Positions 18,244-27,626 of a DNA stretch of 64,000 nucleotides are shown in pieces; position 1 is the first letter of the stretch, and each line of letters begins with the position of its first letter. This DNA is from Spirosoma radiotolerans (GTDB lineage: Bacteria; Bacteroidota; Bacteroidia; Cytophagales; Spirosomataceae), in assembly GCF_000974425.1 (NCBI RefSeq), contig NZ_CP010429.1:6868001-6932000 (forward strand). Direction: 5' to 3'. Under the pieces are notes generated by a model. That model was not told the DNA's origin and did not search any database. It was given only the letters and a program-made list of their open reading frames with translations. Both the position numbers and the translations under genes were made by a program.

Positions 18244-18273
18244 CGAGCCAGTTCCGGTTTAAGGGCTGGCTCG
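18244..18273 (-). terminator. Hairpin downstream of the molybdenum hydroxylase operon
   Basis: CGAGCCAG (18244-18251) and CTGGCTCG (18266-18273) form an 8-bp stem; on the minus strand it is followed by a T-rich stretch (TTTGTTT). It is 144 bases beyond the stop at 18417, so the call is tentative. Confidence 0.45.
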
Positions 18274-18416
18274 TATTGATAAAGTGATTATTCGTTCTGG
18301 TATTTACCAGGTAGGCCAGTGAAAATAACTTAAACGATTCTAACTTCGTCACTTATTATTGAGGTGTGGGTAACTCAAAAAACAAGGCCCAGCGTTAGGC
18401 AGAAGTATCCTTCCAA

Positions 18417-20576
18417 TCAGGGCTTGCCGGAATTGTCCAGGCTAATGGGTAACTGTCGAATTCGCTTTCCGGTAGCGGCAAAGAGTGCATTGGCCAGAGC
18501 GGGGGCAATGGGCGCCACACCTGGTTCGCCAGCACCCCCCATTTTGCCGTTACTAGGTACAATGTAAACCTCAATGGTCGGCATCTCATCCATGCGTAAC
18601 ATGCGGTAGTCATGAAAATTGCTTTGCTGCACGTGCCCATTTTCGAGTGTTATCTCGCCATACAAAGCCGCCGTAAGCCCGAAAACGATTCCACCTTCCA
18701 TCTGGGCGCGAACACCGTCAGGATTTACCGCTAAACCACAGTCGATGGCGCATACCACACGATGGATACGTACCGACTGATTCATAACGGATACTTCGAC
18801 TACCTGCGCCACGTAGCTTCCCATTGCTTCGCAAACGGCTACTCCTCTAAATCGGCCTTTGGGCAAGGGGCTGGCCCAGTGGGCTTTTTCGGTCGCCAGA
18901 TTAAGTACTGCCAAATGGCGAGGGTGATTTGTCAGTAACGAACGTCGGTAATCGACGGAGTCTGTTTCTGCCAGCGCTGCTAACTCATCTATCAAGGTTT
19001 CCATGACAAAAACTGTGTGGGTGCTACCGACCGAACGCCAGGGAAGAACCGGAACGCTGGCCGTTGTAGTATGCAACGCAAAAGACTGGTCAGGAATGGT
19101 ATCAGCGTAAGGCCCCCCTGTGGTAACCGAACTATAATCGATTCCTTTTTGAACGATCAGCCCAGCTAAGGGCGTATTAGAAAACAGGGATTGACCAACG
19201 ATTCGGTGCTGCCAAGCCATTGGAAATCCATCGGCTCCAACACCAATCTGCACCCGGTGGACGTAAACCGGCCGGTAATAGCCTCCTTTGATGTCGTCCT
19301 CCCGAGACCAGATCAGTTTTATAGGTTTTTTACTGGCTTTAGCAACATGGACCGCTTCCATGATCCAATCGTCACTGAACGAGCCGCGCCGGCCAAAACT
19401 CCCGCCCATAAACGGTTGGTGAACTATAACCTGTTCAGGCTTCATGCCCAGAAAGGCCGCAATTTCGGCCTGATGCAGTAGATGCGACTGCGTGCCCGCC
19501 CAAACCTCGCAGGTGCCTGCCTGAATCCGTACCGTACAGTTGAGGGGTTCCATAGGAGCATGAGCGAGATAGGGGAAATAAAACGACGCGTCGATGGTTT
19601 TAGTAGCTCTGCTCAAGGCCGTCGACACATCTCCTTTTCGCTGGATAATTTGCCCTTCCGTTCTGGCCAGTTCGTTGTAGGTTTCCCGTTGTGACGAACT
19701 GTTGATCATTGGATCCGCTCTGGGGTTCCAATCAATTTTCAAGGCATCCCGCCCCTGTTTAGCCGCCCAGAAATTATCTGCCAGTACGGCCACGCCCGTT
19801 GGAATCTGCACAACCTCACGTACACCAGGAAACGCTCTTGCCTGCGTCGCATCGAATGACTTCACAGTACCACCAAAAACGGGTGAGTGAGCTACGACAG
19901 CGGTGAGTAAACCCGGAAACTGGATGTCGATACCATAAGTTGCCCGGCCATCAATTTTCGCGGGTGTATCCAGCCGATGCTGCGGTTTACCAATGTATTT
20001 CCAGTCTTTCGGCTCACGAAGAGTAACGATTGGAGTGGGTGAGCTAGCCGCTTCGGAGGCTACGGCACCGTAACTAATCCGATGGTCGCCAGCGATGACA
20101 TAACTGTTCTCCGTTCGACATTCATTGGGCTGCACACCAAGTTTTCGGGCTGCCGCACTCACCAGCATCGTGCGGGCTGTGGCCCCCGCCATCCGATAGC
20201 GGTCGAACTCCTGAGTGGTCGTCTCTGACCCACCCGTCGACCGATAGACTACGTTTTCCAGGAAATCACTGGCTATGCCCGATGGGCTGTGGGCTACCTG
20301 TATGTGCTTCCAGTCGCAATCCAGTTCTTCGGCAATCAGCATAGGTAAGGTTGTCCAAATGCCCTGTCCCATTTCAACTTTCGACAGAATAATATGAATG
20401 CTATTGTCCGTATCAATTCGCAGAAACGCGTTCAATAGGACCGCTCGTGCCGCAGGTAATTCAGTCAGTAAAGGATTCGCCCCAACCGGAACACCAAACG
20501 CAATCAACAAGCCACCGGTAGCAAGTGTACCGATTTTCAGAAAATCCCGGCGGTTTAGCTGACCATTGTTATACAT
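18417..20576 (-). CDS. Molybdopterin-binding subunit of a Tat-exported molybdenum hydroxylase (second paralogue)
   Basis: 719 residues of the isoquinoline 1-oxidoreductase beta/aldehyde dehydrogenase type. It starts with a Tat signal (LNRRDFLKIGTLATGGLL). Cofactor-binding segments include GGSFGRRG and the C-terminal GGAGEPGVAPIAPALANALF, whose Glu is the expected catalytic base. The family hydroxylates N-heterocycles or aldehydes using water, with electrons passed to the [2Fe-2S] subunit encoded upstream. It lies 39 bases after the paralogue at 20616-22784, in the same operon. Two large subunits with one small subunit suggests either two alternative enzymes or a heterotrimer. Confidence 0.88.
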   Translation of the reverse strand: MYNNGQLNRRDFLKIGTLATGGLLIAFGVPVGANPLLTELPAARAVLLNAFLRIDTDNSIHIILSKVEMGQGIWTTLPMLIAEELDCDWKHIQVAHSPSGIASDFLENVVYRSTGGSETTTQEFDRYRMAGATARTMLVSAAARKLGVQPNECRTENSYVIAGDHRISYGAVASEAASSPTPIVTLREPKDWKYIGKPQHRLDTPAKIDGRATYGIDIQFPGLLTAVVAHSPVFGGTVKSFDATQARAFPGVREVVQIPTGVAVLADNFWAAKQGRDALKIDWNPRADPMINSSSQRETYNELARTEGQIIQRKGDVSTALSRATKTIDASFYFPYLAHAPMEPLNCTVRIQAGTCEVWAGTQSHLLHQAEIAAFLGMKPEQVIVHQPFMGGSFGRRGSFSDDWIMEAVHVAKASKKPIKLIWSREDDIKGGYYRPVYVHRVQIGVGADGFPMAWQHRIVGQSLFSNTPLAGLIVQKGIDYSSVTTGGPYADTIPDQSFALHTTTASVPVLPWRSVGSTHTVFVMETLIDELAALAETDSVDYRRSLLTNHPRHLAVLNLATEKAHWASPLPKGRFRGVAVCEAMGSYVAQVVEVSVMNQSVRIHRVVCAIDCGLAVNPDGVRAQMEGGIVFGLTAALYGEITLENGHVQQSNFHDYRMLRMDEMPTIEVYIVPSNGKMGGAGEPGVAPIAPALANALFAATGKRIRQLPISLDNSGKP

Positions 20577-20615
20577 GCTAACTGATCTTGAGCGTGTGAC
20601 AAAGAATTTTACCTG

Positions 20616-22784
20616 TTACAATTCGTCTAGCTTAAACGGCAATGTTCGTATGCGGTTGCCGGTCAGGTCGAAAATGGCATTGCACAACGCTGGTGCAAAC
20701 GGAGGCAGTCCTGGCTCACCAACGCCCCCGGCTCCTTCGTCATTTTCCATGATATGGACCTCAATTTCCGGAGTATCAATTAGGCGTGGCATTGCGTAGC
20801 TATTGAAATTTTGCGTCACGGCTTTCCCTTCCCTGAAGGTTGTAGCATGCTTAATAGCCGCTCCCAGGCCCATAACGATACTGCCTTCTACCTGTGCCCG
20901 GATAGTATCCGGATTAACATACCAGCCGCAGTCGATAAGCGCAATTACTTTATCAATGGTTAGTTTCTTATCCGATTGGCGGGACACCCGAACCACATGG
21001 CCGCAAATACTACCGAAACACTCCGTAATGGCTACTCCCCAACCTGTTTGTTTCCCTCTCGATTCCCACCCACTTACGGTCACCAGTTGGTCGATGAAAG
21101 CCGTGTATCGGGTATTGTTAAGGTGTTTTTTTCGAAATGCCAGCGGGTCTTTTTCGACTGCGTGGGCTAGTTCATCGATAAAACTTTCACAGGCAAAGCC
21201 GTTGGTAGATGCATACACCGAACGCCACCACATAACCGGCATGGGAGCGCGGGTACCTACGCCCCCAAAACTGTAATTTGGAATTGTGTTCAGGTATGGA
21301 CTCAGCATGCCTTCCATTGTGCCCATGTTGTGCTGTAAGGGCTTGGGTTCAGGATAAGGTTCGGGGCTCCATGCCTGCCCGATCCACTGAGCCGCCGTGA
21401 TAGCCTGAAACGCCAGTATCTTTCCGGCCTTGTCAATGCCTCCTTTGCAGGCATACATCGCTCCAGTACGAAACGGTCCCTGGCTCATGTCATCTTCCCG
21501 GGTCCATACAACCTGAACGGGTGCCTTCATTTTTTTGGAGAGCAAAGCTGCTTCGTAAGGATAGTCTGGAAAGGCTTTGCGGCCGAAACCACCCCCGAGA
21601 AAGGTCATGTTTACGCTGACGTTTTCTATCGGAACGCTCATGCGCTCACTCAGGTCGGCTTGTATCCAGTTTGCTTCCTGAATCGGGCCCCAAATGTCGA
21701 TGCGATGGTCCTGCACATGAGCCGTGCAGTTGAGAGGTTCCATGCAGCTATGCGACTGGTATGGTGTCTCATAAATAGCGTCTATCTGTTTATCAGCCTG
21801 TTGCAACGCTGCGTCAAGGGCCACTGATGGGCCAACTTTTTTAAGGTTTTCCCGCATTTGAGCCGAAATCTGTTCACTATCCAGGTGCTCGAATCCGTTA
21901 TCATGCCAATCTACGGTTAGTACCTTTCGTCCCCGCATGGCTGCCCAAAGCGAATCAGCAACGACCGCTACACCTTCGAATAGATCACCAAAAACGGGCC
22001 GATGCACGATGAAGACTTGTTTTACGCCTGGTATTGCCTTCGTTCGGGTGTCGTCAAACCCGTTTACTTTTCCACGAAACCGGGGGCTTCGTTCGACCAC
22101 TGCGTATAGCATTCCCGGCAGTTTCTTATCCAATCCAAATTGAGCTTTGCCATTTGTCTTGAGCGGAATATCCAGTCGGTGTAAGGGCTTCCCGACGAGC
22201 GTATATGCCTTCCGTTTTTTCAATGGTACGTGTTGTGGCGGTTCTGCACTGGCGGCTTCTTCCACAAGTTGCCCATATCCAATCTTCTTTGCCGTTGGGC
22301 GATGAATGACCTGCCCATGGGCTGCGTAACAATCGGATAGCGGCACGTTCCACCGTTTGGCGGCTACTCCGATGAGCATTTCGCGGGCCGAAGCGCCAAT
22401 TTGCAGCAACTGTTTGTACCAGCCCCGTACCGAAAAACTTCCTTCTTGCGGTTGAGGACCGAACGCTTTGGGGTTAGCCGGTGCTGATACAACCTTGACC
22501 TGATGCATGGCCACCTCCAGTTCTTCGGCAATCATCTGCGGAATCGCCTGGGCCGTCCCCTGACCCATTTCTGAGCGATGATTCATAATGGTCACCTTAC
22601 CCGTGGTATCAATGGAGATCCAGGCGAGGAGTGCCGTTTCTGTACTGGTGGTTTGAATATTGATAAGCTCAGGTGCCGTTCTGCCGGATGCTGGCAGGCA
22701 AGCACCAAGAGTCAGGGCGATGCCCGATAGTCCAGTCTGCCAGATGAAATTCCGCCTGGACAGTTCCTGTTTACTGATTTCCAT
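20616..22784 (-). CDS. Molybdopterin-binding subunit of a Tat-exported molybdenum hydroxylase (first paralogue)
   Basis: From MEISKQELSRRNFIWQTGLS the protein has 722 residues with a twin-arginine signal that also ends in a lipobox-like LTLGAC, so it may be a Tat lipoprotein. Cofactor motifs are GGGFGRKAFPDYPYE and the C-terminal GGVGEPGLPPFAPALCNAIF with the catalytic Glu. It is paralogous to the next gene (same domain order, moderately similar). The start overlaps the stop of the [2Fe-2S] subunit gene by 14 bases, showing translational coupling and so a likely IorA-IorB complex. Substrate unknown; xanthine is unlikely because the FAD subunit is absent. Confidence 0.87.
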   Translation of the reverse strand: MEISKQELSRRNFIWQTGLSGIALTLGACLPASGRTAPELINIQTTSTETALLAWISIDTTGKVTIMNHRSEMGQGTAQAIPQMIAEELEVAMHQVKVVSAPANPKAFGPQPQEGSFSVRGWYKQLLQIGASAREMLIGVAAKRWNVPLSDCYAAHGQVIHRPTAKKIGYGQLVEEAASAEPPQHVPLKKRKAYTLVGKPLHRLDIPLKTNGKAQFGLDKKLPGMLYAVVERSPRFRGKVNGFDDTRTKAIPGVKQVFIVHRPVFGDLFEGVAVVADSLWAAMRGRKVLTVDWHDNGFEHLDSEQISAQMRENLKKVGPSVALDAALQQADKQIDAIYETPYQSHSCMEPLNCTAHVQDHRIDIWGPIQEANWIQADLSERMSVPIENVSVNMTFLGGGFGRKAFPDYPYEAALLSKKMKAPVQVVWTREDDMSQGPFRTGAMYACKGGIDKAGKILAFQAITAAQWIGQAWSPEPYPEPKPLQHNMGTMEGMLSPYLNTIPNYSFGGVGTRAPMPVMWWRSVYASTNGFACESFIDELAHAVEKDPLAFRKKHLNNTRYTAFIDQLVTVSGWESRGKQTGWGVAITECFGSICGHVVRVSRQSDKKLTIDKVIALIDCGWYVNPDTIRAQVEGSIVMGLGAAIKHATTFREGKAVTQNFNSYAMPRLIDTPEIEVHIMENDEGAGGVGEPGLPPFAPALCNAIFDLTGNRIRTLPFKLDEL

Positions 22785-23256
22785 GCGTATTGGTTTTAAA
22801 AGGTATACCCGCGGCTCGCTTGATGGCTTTTCGGATACGGGGATAAGTGCCACAACGGCAGATATTTCCCTGCATGGCCGCGTCAATATCGGCATCGGTT
22901 GGATGCGCATTGGTTTTTAAGAGTGCAACAGCAGACATGATCTGACCGCTTTGGCAGTATCCGCATTGAGGAACCTGTTCGGCAATCCACGCTTTTTGCA
23001 CCGGGTGCGTATTATTGCTGGAAATTCCTTCAATGGTGGTAACGGGCTGACCTTCTACAGCGGATATGGGAAAAGAACAGGATCGGATAGGAGCTCCGTT
23101 GAGATGCACCGTGCACGCGCCACACTGCGCAATACCGCAGCCGTATTTTGTTCCGGTCAATCCAACAATATCCCGGATCACCCACAGCAATGGCATTTGA
23201 GCATCGGCGTTAATGGCGTATTTTTTTTCGTTGACTGATAAATTGTATGTAGGCAT
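22771..23256 (-). CDS. [2Fe-2S] subunit of the molybdenum hydroxylase
   Basis: 161 residues from MPTYNLSVNEKKYAINADAQ. Both cluster-binding domains are visible: the plant-type one with YGCGIAQCGACTVHLNG and the helical one with CGYCQSGQIM and GNICRCGTYPRI. This is the IorA/CoxS family, which carries electrons from the molybdenum centre to an acceptor. No signal peptide is seen, so export would be by hitch-hiking with the Tat-bearing partner. It is first in the three-gene operon. Confidence 0.9.
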   Translation of the reverse strand: MPTYNLSVNEKKYAINADAQMPLLWVIRDIVGLTGTKYGCGIAQCGACTVHLNGAPIRSCSFPISAVEGQPVTTIEGISSNNTHPVQKAWIAEQVPQCGYCQSGQIMSAVALLKTNAHPTDADIDAAMQGNICRCGTYPRIRKAIKRAAGIPFKTNTHGNQ

Positions 23257-23420
23257 ACGAAGGTTGATTTGGGCTGCCTGGTAAAGAAACGGCCAACAAA
23301 AATCAACCGGAAAACGAATTGACGACTGACCCGGTAATGTTGACGAAGTGCATAAAATCAACGATATGCTAAACACAAACTTCCGGAGTGGTACCCATGT
23401 GCCGGTCGTCTAGTCAATCA

Positions 23421-23446
23421 GGTCGTTGGTCAATTAGTTTGGTCAA
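23421..23446. promoter_or_regulatory. GGTC-word repeats in the divergent iorA-lytS promoter region
   Basis: The stretch contains AGGTCGTT followed by two TTGGTCAA copies (23426-23433 and 23439-23446). The word resembles the TTGGTCGA half-sites in front of the XRE and ABC genes at 60 kb, but the 13-base period differs, so a role as LytTR autoregulatory site is only a guess. Confidence 0.25.
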
Positions 23447-23529
23447 CTCATGTATATAATCGGTATAAACTCACTCAGGCTGTGTAACTTAGGACGGCTC
23501 TTAGCTGATCAAACAAACTCTGCTTACCC

Positions 23530-24654
23530 ATGCCGCGTGCATTCTCATATAGCCAATTAAGCCGGAGCTGGTTTGTGAAATACAAGCTGTATCACCTTCC
23601 ATTCTGGTTTTTATATCATTACCTCTGGTGGGTTGTTACGCTGGGCAATCCGGTGAGAGTTTTTGAGTCGCTGGTTGTCTTACCCTACGCGCTCAAGTAC
23701 AGTTTCTATGTTATTTTTCAGGCACTGGCTGTCTACTTCAATCTTTATTACTTAATTCCCAGATACCTGGAGAAGAGTCAGTTCGCCACGTATATAGCCT
23801 GCCTGGTTCTGACCGTATTATGGGCTACGCTTTGCATTGTTGGTGGGTACTATTTCAGTGCTTATTTGAGTGGACGAACGATTGCCGATCTGTATGGTCA
23901 ATCGGCCTGTTTCAATACGTTTTTTAGTAATGCACTGCCATCGACTGTTGCCAGTACCACGCTGGCCATGAGTATTAAACTGACCAAAAATTGGATCCAG
24001 ACCCGGCAGCGGCAGCAACTTTTAGAGAAAGAAAAACTGGAAGCCGAACTGACATTTCTAAAAAACCAGTTCAACCCGCACTTTCTGTTCAACACCATCA
24101 ATTCCATCTTTTTCCTAATTCATAAAAACCCGGATATGGCATCAGAATCACTGGCCAAATTTTCCGGATTATTACGCTATCAACTCTATGAGTGCAACGA
24201 CCGGCACATTCCGCTGGTGAACGAAGTTACGTACCTGGAAAACTTCATCGAATTGGAAAAGCTTCGTCAAAACAGCAATGTGACCGTTCGTTTTGAATCA
24301 CCCAGGTCCATTAGCGGACAATGGAGCATCGCCCCGTTTATTCTACTGACCTTTGTCGAAAACGCGGTTAAGCACGTTTCTAAACATGCAGACAAGCCTA
24401 ACTGGATTCGGGTAAAGCTTGCCCTGGATGGTCAGAAATTACATTTTTCTGTAGTTAACAGTACCTCGCCCAACGCTTCGTCTGAAGTGATTCGTCAGGG
24501 TGGTATTGGCCTGAAAAATGTACAGCGACGGCTGGATCTACTCTATCCGGAACAGTATGAACTTACGATTCAGCACGGTCAGCATCAGTTTGAAGTAAAG
24601 CTGGCGTTAACCCTTTCGGATTGTATTGTAACGCCCACCCTACAAATAGCCTGA
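23530..24654 (+). CDS. LytS-family sensor histidine kinase
   Basis: 374 residues. The N-terminal 150 hold about four hydrophobic helices (LPFWFLYHYLWWVVTL, YSFYVIFQALAVYFNLYYLI, YIACLVLTVLWATLCIVGGY). Then comes the His-kinase domain with the phosphoacceptor box KNQFNPHFLFNTINSIFFLI (His near residue 183) and the ATPase with ENAVKH and GIGLKNVQRRL. It is the sensor of a two-component system; the signal is unknown and there is no periplasmic domain. The LytTR regulator follows after 8 bases. Confidence 0.92.
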   Translation: MPRAFSYSQLSRSWFVKYKLYHLPFWFLYHYLWWVVTLGNPVRVFESLVVLPYALKYSFYVIFQALAVYFNLYYLIPRYLEKSQFATYIACLVLTVLWATLCIVGGYYFSAYLSGRTIADLYGQSACFNTFFSNALPSTVASTTLAMSIKLTKNWIQTRQRQQLLEKEKLEAELTFLKNQFNPHFLFNTINSIFFLIHKNPDMASESLAKFSGLLRYQLYECNDRHIPLVNEVTYLENFIELEKLRQNSNVTVRFESPRSISGQWSIAPFILLTFVENAVKHVSKHADKPNWIRVKLALDGQKLHFSVVNSTSPNASSEVIRQGGIGLKNVQRRLDLLYPEQYELTIQHGQHQFEVKLALTLSDCIVTPTLQIA

Positions 24655-24662
24655 AGACCGCG

Positions 24663-25397
24663 ATGAAGCTTACTTGTGTACTAGTCGACGATGAACCATT
24701 AGCTCGGGAGGGGCTGGCGAATTATGTACGAGACATTGATTTCCTACACCTGACCGGTACCTGCGAAAATCCACTCGACTTGCTCAGAATACTGGACCAA
24801 CAACCTGTGGATCTGGTTTTTCTGGATATTCAGATGCCGAAGATGAGTGGGATCGACTTTTTGAAGATGGTACAAAAGCCACCGCTGGTAATTCTCACAA
24901 CGGCTTACCCTAGTTTTGCGCTGGAAGGCTTTCAGTTAAATGTGCTTGATTACTTACTCAAACCCATTACGTTCGACCGCTTTTTTAAATCCGCCAGCAA
25001 AGCTCGTGACTATCATCGATTGGTCACTAAAGCCACGTCGGCTAGTCAGCCAAAAGAAGAAAGTGAGGCCGACTACTTTTTTATCAAATGCGGTAATAAA
25101 TACGAGAAAATAGTAGTCAATGATATCCTGTTCATCGAAGGATTGCAGAATTATGTGACCATTTACACGCAGAAAGCCAGGTACGTAACAATGCTCTATT
25201 TGAAAAATATAGAGCAGGATTTAAATCATAAATTATTTATTCGAGTGCATAAATCATACATCGTTGCTATTAATAAAATCGACGGAATCGAGGGCAATGA
25301 ACTATCTATTCAGACCCACCGCATTCCCATCAGCCGAAACTACCGGGAGCAGGTGCTAAATGACGTGCTCACCGATAAAGTGCTTAAAAAGAAATAA
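24663..25397 (+). CDS. LytTR-family response regulator
   Basis: 244 residues from MKLTCVLVDDEPLAREGLAN. The receiver domain has the acidic pair DDE, the phospho-acceptor Asp in LVFLDIQMPKMSG, the conserved Thr in ILTTAYP and the Lys in YLLKPI. The C-terminal LytTR DNA-binding domain starts at about 130 (YFFIKCGNKYEKIVVNDILF) and includes FIRVHKSYIVAINKI. Partner of the upstream LytS-type kinase. LytTR proteins bind paired direct repeats about 21-22 bases apart. Confidence 0.93.
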   Translation: MKLTCVLVDDEPLAREGLANYVRDIDFLHLTGTCENPLDLLRILDQQPVDLVFLDIQMPKMSGIDFLKMVQKPPLVILTTAYPSFALEGFQLNVLDYLLKPITFDRFFKSASKARDYHRLVTKATSASQPKEESEADYFFIKCGNKYEKIVVNDILFIEGLQNYVTIYTQKARYVTMLYLKNIEQDLNHKLFIRVHKSYIVAINKIDGIEGNELSIQTHRIPISRNYREQVLNDVLTDKVLKKK

Positions 25398-25458
25398 ACC
25401 CGGAGAACTCCAAAGCCTGGAACCAGCCATGAATAAAATTGACCGTCTGGTCGACATG

Positions 25459-25496
25459 AATAAGCCGCTTCTCTAAGAACAGAGAAGCGGCTTATT
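25459..25496. terminator. 16-bp perfect bidirectional terminator
   Basis: AATAAGCCGCTTCTCT (25459-25474) and its exact complement (25481-25496) flank a six-base loop, between the convergent LytTR and acyl-CoA dehydrogenase genes. The A/T-rich stem ends give short U-tracts on both strands. Confidence 0.8.
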
Positions 25497-25536
25497 TACA
25501 ACCTTATAGAAAAAAGCAGGCCGGAGCTTACGTTTC

Positions 25537-27336
25537 CTAGAAAATGTATTTATTCTCGGCAATCATGGCGTCGGCAATCTGGCGACGGGCGTCTTTGAGA
25601 TTCATTGGGTCAATTTTCGTGAATCGTTTCAAGCCCATCAACATGCCCCGTAGCTCATCGCCTTCAGCAAACGACGTAATTGCAGCCCGACCAGAGTTGT
25701 TGACTTTCTCAACCGCTTCATGTAAATACACCAGCGCCATTTGTTTTTGCAGGGCAACGGCTTCTTCGCCTTTTATACCAATTAGTTTTTCAACCCGTAG
25801 TAAAACTGATTCCGCCACGTAAATTTCAATAGCCATATCGGCCACGTTCATCAGGATTTCCTGTTCGGTTGAGAGGTTCATCATGAACTTTTGTACGGCA
25901 GCACCTGATACCATTAAGGCAGCTTTCTTCAAGTTCCGAATAACTTTTTTCTCAGCGACAAATAAGCCTTCCTCCTCTTCCATGGAGAAATCGGGGATGG
26001 ACATGATCTCTTTGGCAACGGCCATAGCCGGACCCATCAAGTCAAGTTCGCCCTTCATGGCCCGCTTCAACAGCATATCTACGACGAGCATCCGGTTGAT
26101 TTCGTTCGTGCCTTCAAAAATCCGGTTGATGCGCGCATCCCGGTAGGAGCGATCCATCGGTGCATCGGCAGAATAGCCCATACCTCCATACACCTGAACG
26201 CCTTCATCGACTACGTAATCCAGGACTTCCGAACCGTGTACTTTCATAATGGCGCACTCGATAGAAAACTGCTCCAATGCCTTCAACTTAGCCGAAGCGT
26301 CGTCGAGCCCCTGGCTTTTGAGGTCTTCAATCAGGTCGTCGATGTTCTGGCCAGCCCGGTAGGAAGCGGTTTCGGACGCGTATACTTTCAACGCCATCTC
26401 GGCTAGTTTATGCTTAATCGCACCGAATTGAGAAATGGCCGTTTTGAATTGTTTCCGCTCGTTTGAATAGCGGATGGCATGATTGATTACCTCTTTTGAT
26501 CCGCCGACAGCAGCAATGCCCAGCTTAATCCGACCTATGTTGAGAATGTTGACGGCGATTTTGAAGCCATTGCCACGCTCCGACAAAAGATTCTCAACGG
26601 GAACCTTGCAGTCATTGAAGAAAATCTGACGAGTATCGGAGCCTTTGATACCCATTTTGTGCTCCGGCTCATTCATGGTGATGCCTTCGTAGCCACGCTC
26701 AACAATGAAAGCAGACAAATTTTTGTCCTCGTCAATTTTAGCGAATACGATATACACATCGGCGAAACCACCGTTGGTAATCCACATTTTCTGACCATTC
26801 AATATATAATGCGAGCCGTCTTCGGTCAGCTTTGCTTTGGTCTTACCTGAATTGGCGTCTGAACCTGAATCGGGCTCCGTTAAGCAATAAGCTGCTTTCC
26901 ACTCGCCAGATGCCAGTTTGGGAAGGTATTTTGATTTCTGGTCTTCATTGCCATAGTACACGATGGGTAGCGTACCGATACCGGTATGAGCAGATAAAGC
27001 CACCGAAAAGGAATGGCCCGCGCCCGTTACTTCAGCGACCAGCATTGACGTATTGAAATTTGTGCCAAAACCACCGTACTGTTCCGGTACGGACGTGCCC
27101 AGAATACCCAGTTCACCGGCTTTGTCCATAAGGGATGAAATCAGTTCTGGCGATTTGGCATTGTCAATTTCATTCAGACGTGGCCATATTTCCCGCTCCA
27201 GAAACTCGCGGCAGGTAGCCGCAATCATCTGCTGCTCTTCGGTAAATTCTTCAGGAATAAAAACCTGTGATGCCTGCGTTTCTTTGATCAGAAATTCGCC
27301 ACCTTTTAAAGAGGCTTTTGGTTCTGCCGCGATCAT
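25537..27336 (-). CDS. Acyl-CoA dehydrogenase (long-chain type)
   Basis: 599 residues: an N-terminal helical domain, FAD/substrate segments (AAYCLTEPDSGSDANSGKTK, WITNGGFADVYIVFA), the signature HKMGIKGSDTRQIFFNDCKV, and VQVYGGMGYSADAPMDRSYR..IFEGTNEINRML with the family Glu/Gly-Thr region. A C-terminal extension of about 170 residues is like mitochondrial VLCAD, suggesting long-chain substrates. It performs the first step of beta-oxidation. Two palindromic operator-like sites lie just upstream, matching one in front of the thiolase gene, so the two are likely controlled together. Confidence 0.92.
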   Translation of the reverse strand: MIAAEPKASLKGGEFLIKETQASQVFIPEEFTEEQQMIAATCREFLEREIWPRLNEIDNAKSPELISSLMDKAGELGILGTSVPEQYGGFGTNFNTSMLVAEVTGAGHSFSVALSAHTGIGTLPIVYYGNEDQKSKYLPKLASGEWKAAYCLTEPDSGSDANSGKTKAKLTEDGSHYILNGQKMWITNGGFADVYIVFAKIDEDKNLSAFIVERGYEGITMNEPEHKMGIKGSDTRQIFFNDCKVPVENLLSERGNGFKIAVNILNIGRIKLGIAAVGGSKEVINHAIRYSNERKQFKTAISQFGAIKHKLAEMALKVYASETASYRAGQNIDDLIEDLKSQGLDDASAKLKALEQFSIECAIMKVHGSEVLDYVVDEGVQVYGGMGYSADAPMDRSYRDARINRIFEGTNEINRMLVVDMLLKRAMKGELDLMGPAMAVAKEIMSIPDFSMEEEEGLFVAEKKVIRNLKKAALMVSGAAVQKFMMNLSTEQEILMNVADMAIEIYVAESVLLRVEKLIGIKGEEAVALQKQMALVYLHEAVEKVNNSGRAAITSFAEGDELRGMLMGLKRFTKIDPMNLKDARRQIADAMIAENKYIF

Positions 27337-27351
27337 ATTGAAAAGAGTTTA

Positions 27352-27416
27352 TTATGCTTGCATACTAATTCGTTAACAAATAAAATCATTTCAAAATTAG
27401 TATGCAAGCATACTAA
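27352..27416 (-). promoter_or_regulatory. Two operator-like palindromes upstream of the acyl-CoA dehydrogenase
   Basis: TTAGTATGCAAGCATACTAA (27397-27416) is a perfect 9+2+9 palindrome. A second copy, with one degenerate arm, lies at about 27352-27368 (TTATGCTTGCATACTAA), 16 bases before the start codon. The same word recurs before the thiolase at 28895-28911. This is the layout of a TetR-type repressor operator of a fatty acid degradation regulon; the regulator is not in the window. Confidence 0.65.
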
Positions 27417-27540
27417 TAATATTTTTAGTCAAGCGTGGACTGTAAGAAGAAATTATACTTTCGCAGACCGCTGCAGTGTCAGAAGCTGACTATTGAAACC
27501 TATGAAACGGATCTGATAATGAGTTTTTTAGCAGTAATAG

Positions 27541-27621
27541 TTTATCAACCACAGAGGCACAAAGAGCACAGAGGTTCCTAATGGACAGCTCTGTGCTCTT
27601 TGTGCCTCTGTGGTTGATAAA
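27541..27621. repeat. 33-bp perfect hairpin downstream of the thiolase
   Basis: Arms 27541-27573 and 27589-27621 are perfect complements over 33 bases with a 15-base loop. The arm reads TTTATCAACC then ACAGAGGCACAAAGAGCACA with a two-base GA periodicity. It begins 6 bases after the thiolase stop. It may serve as a terminator; the unusual length and sequence also fit a mobile REP-like palindrome. Confidence 0.7.
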
Positions 27622-27626
27622 CCTTT

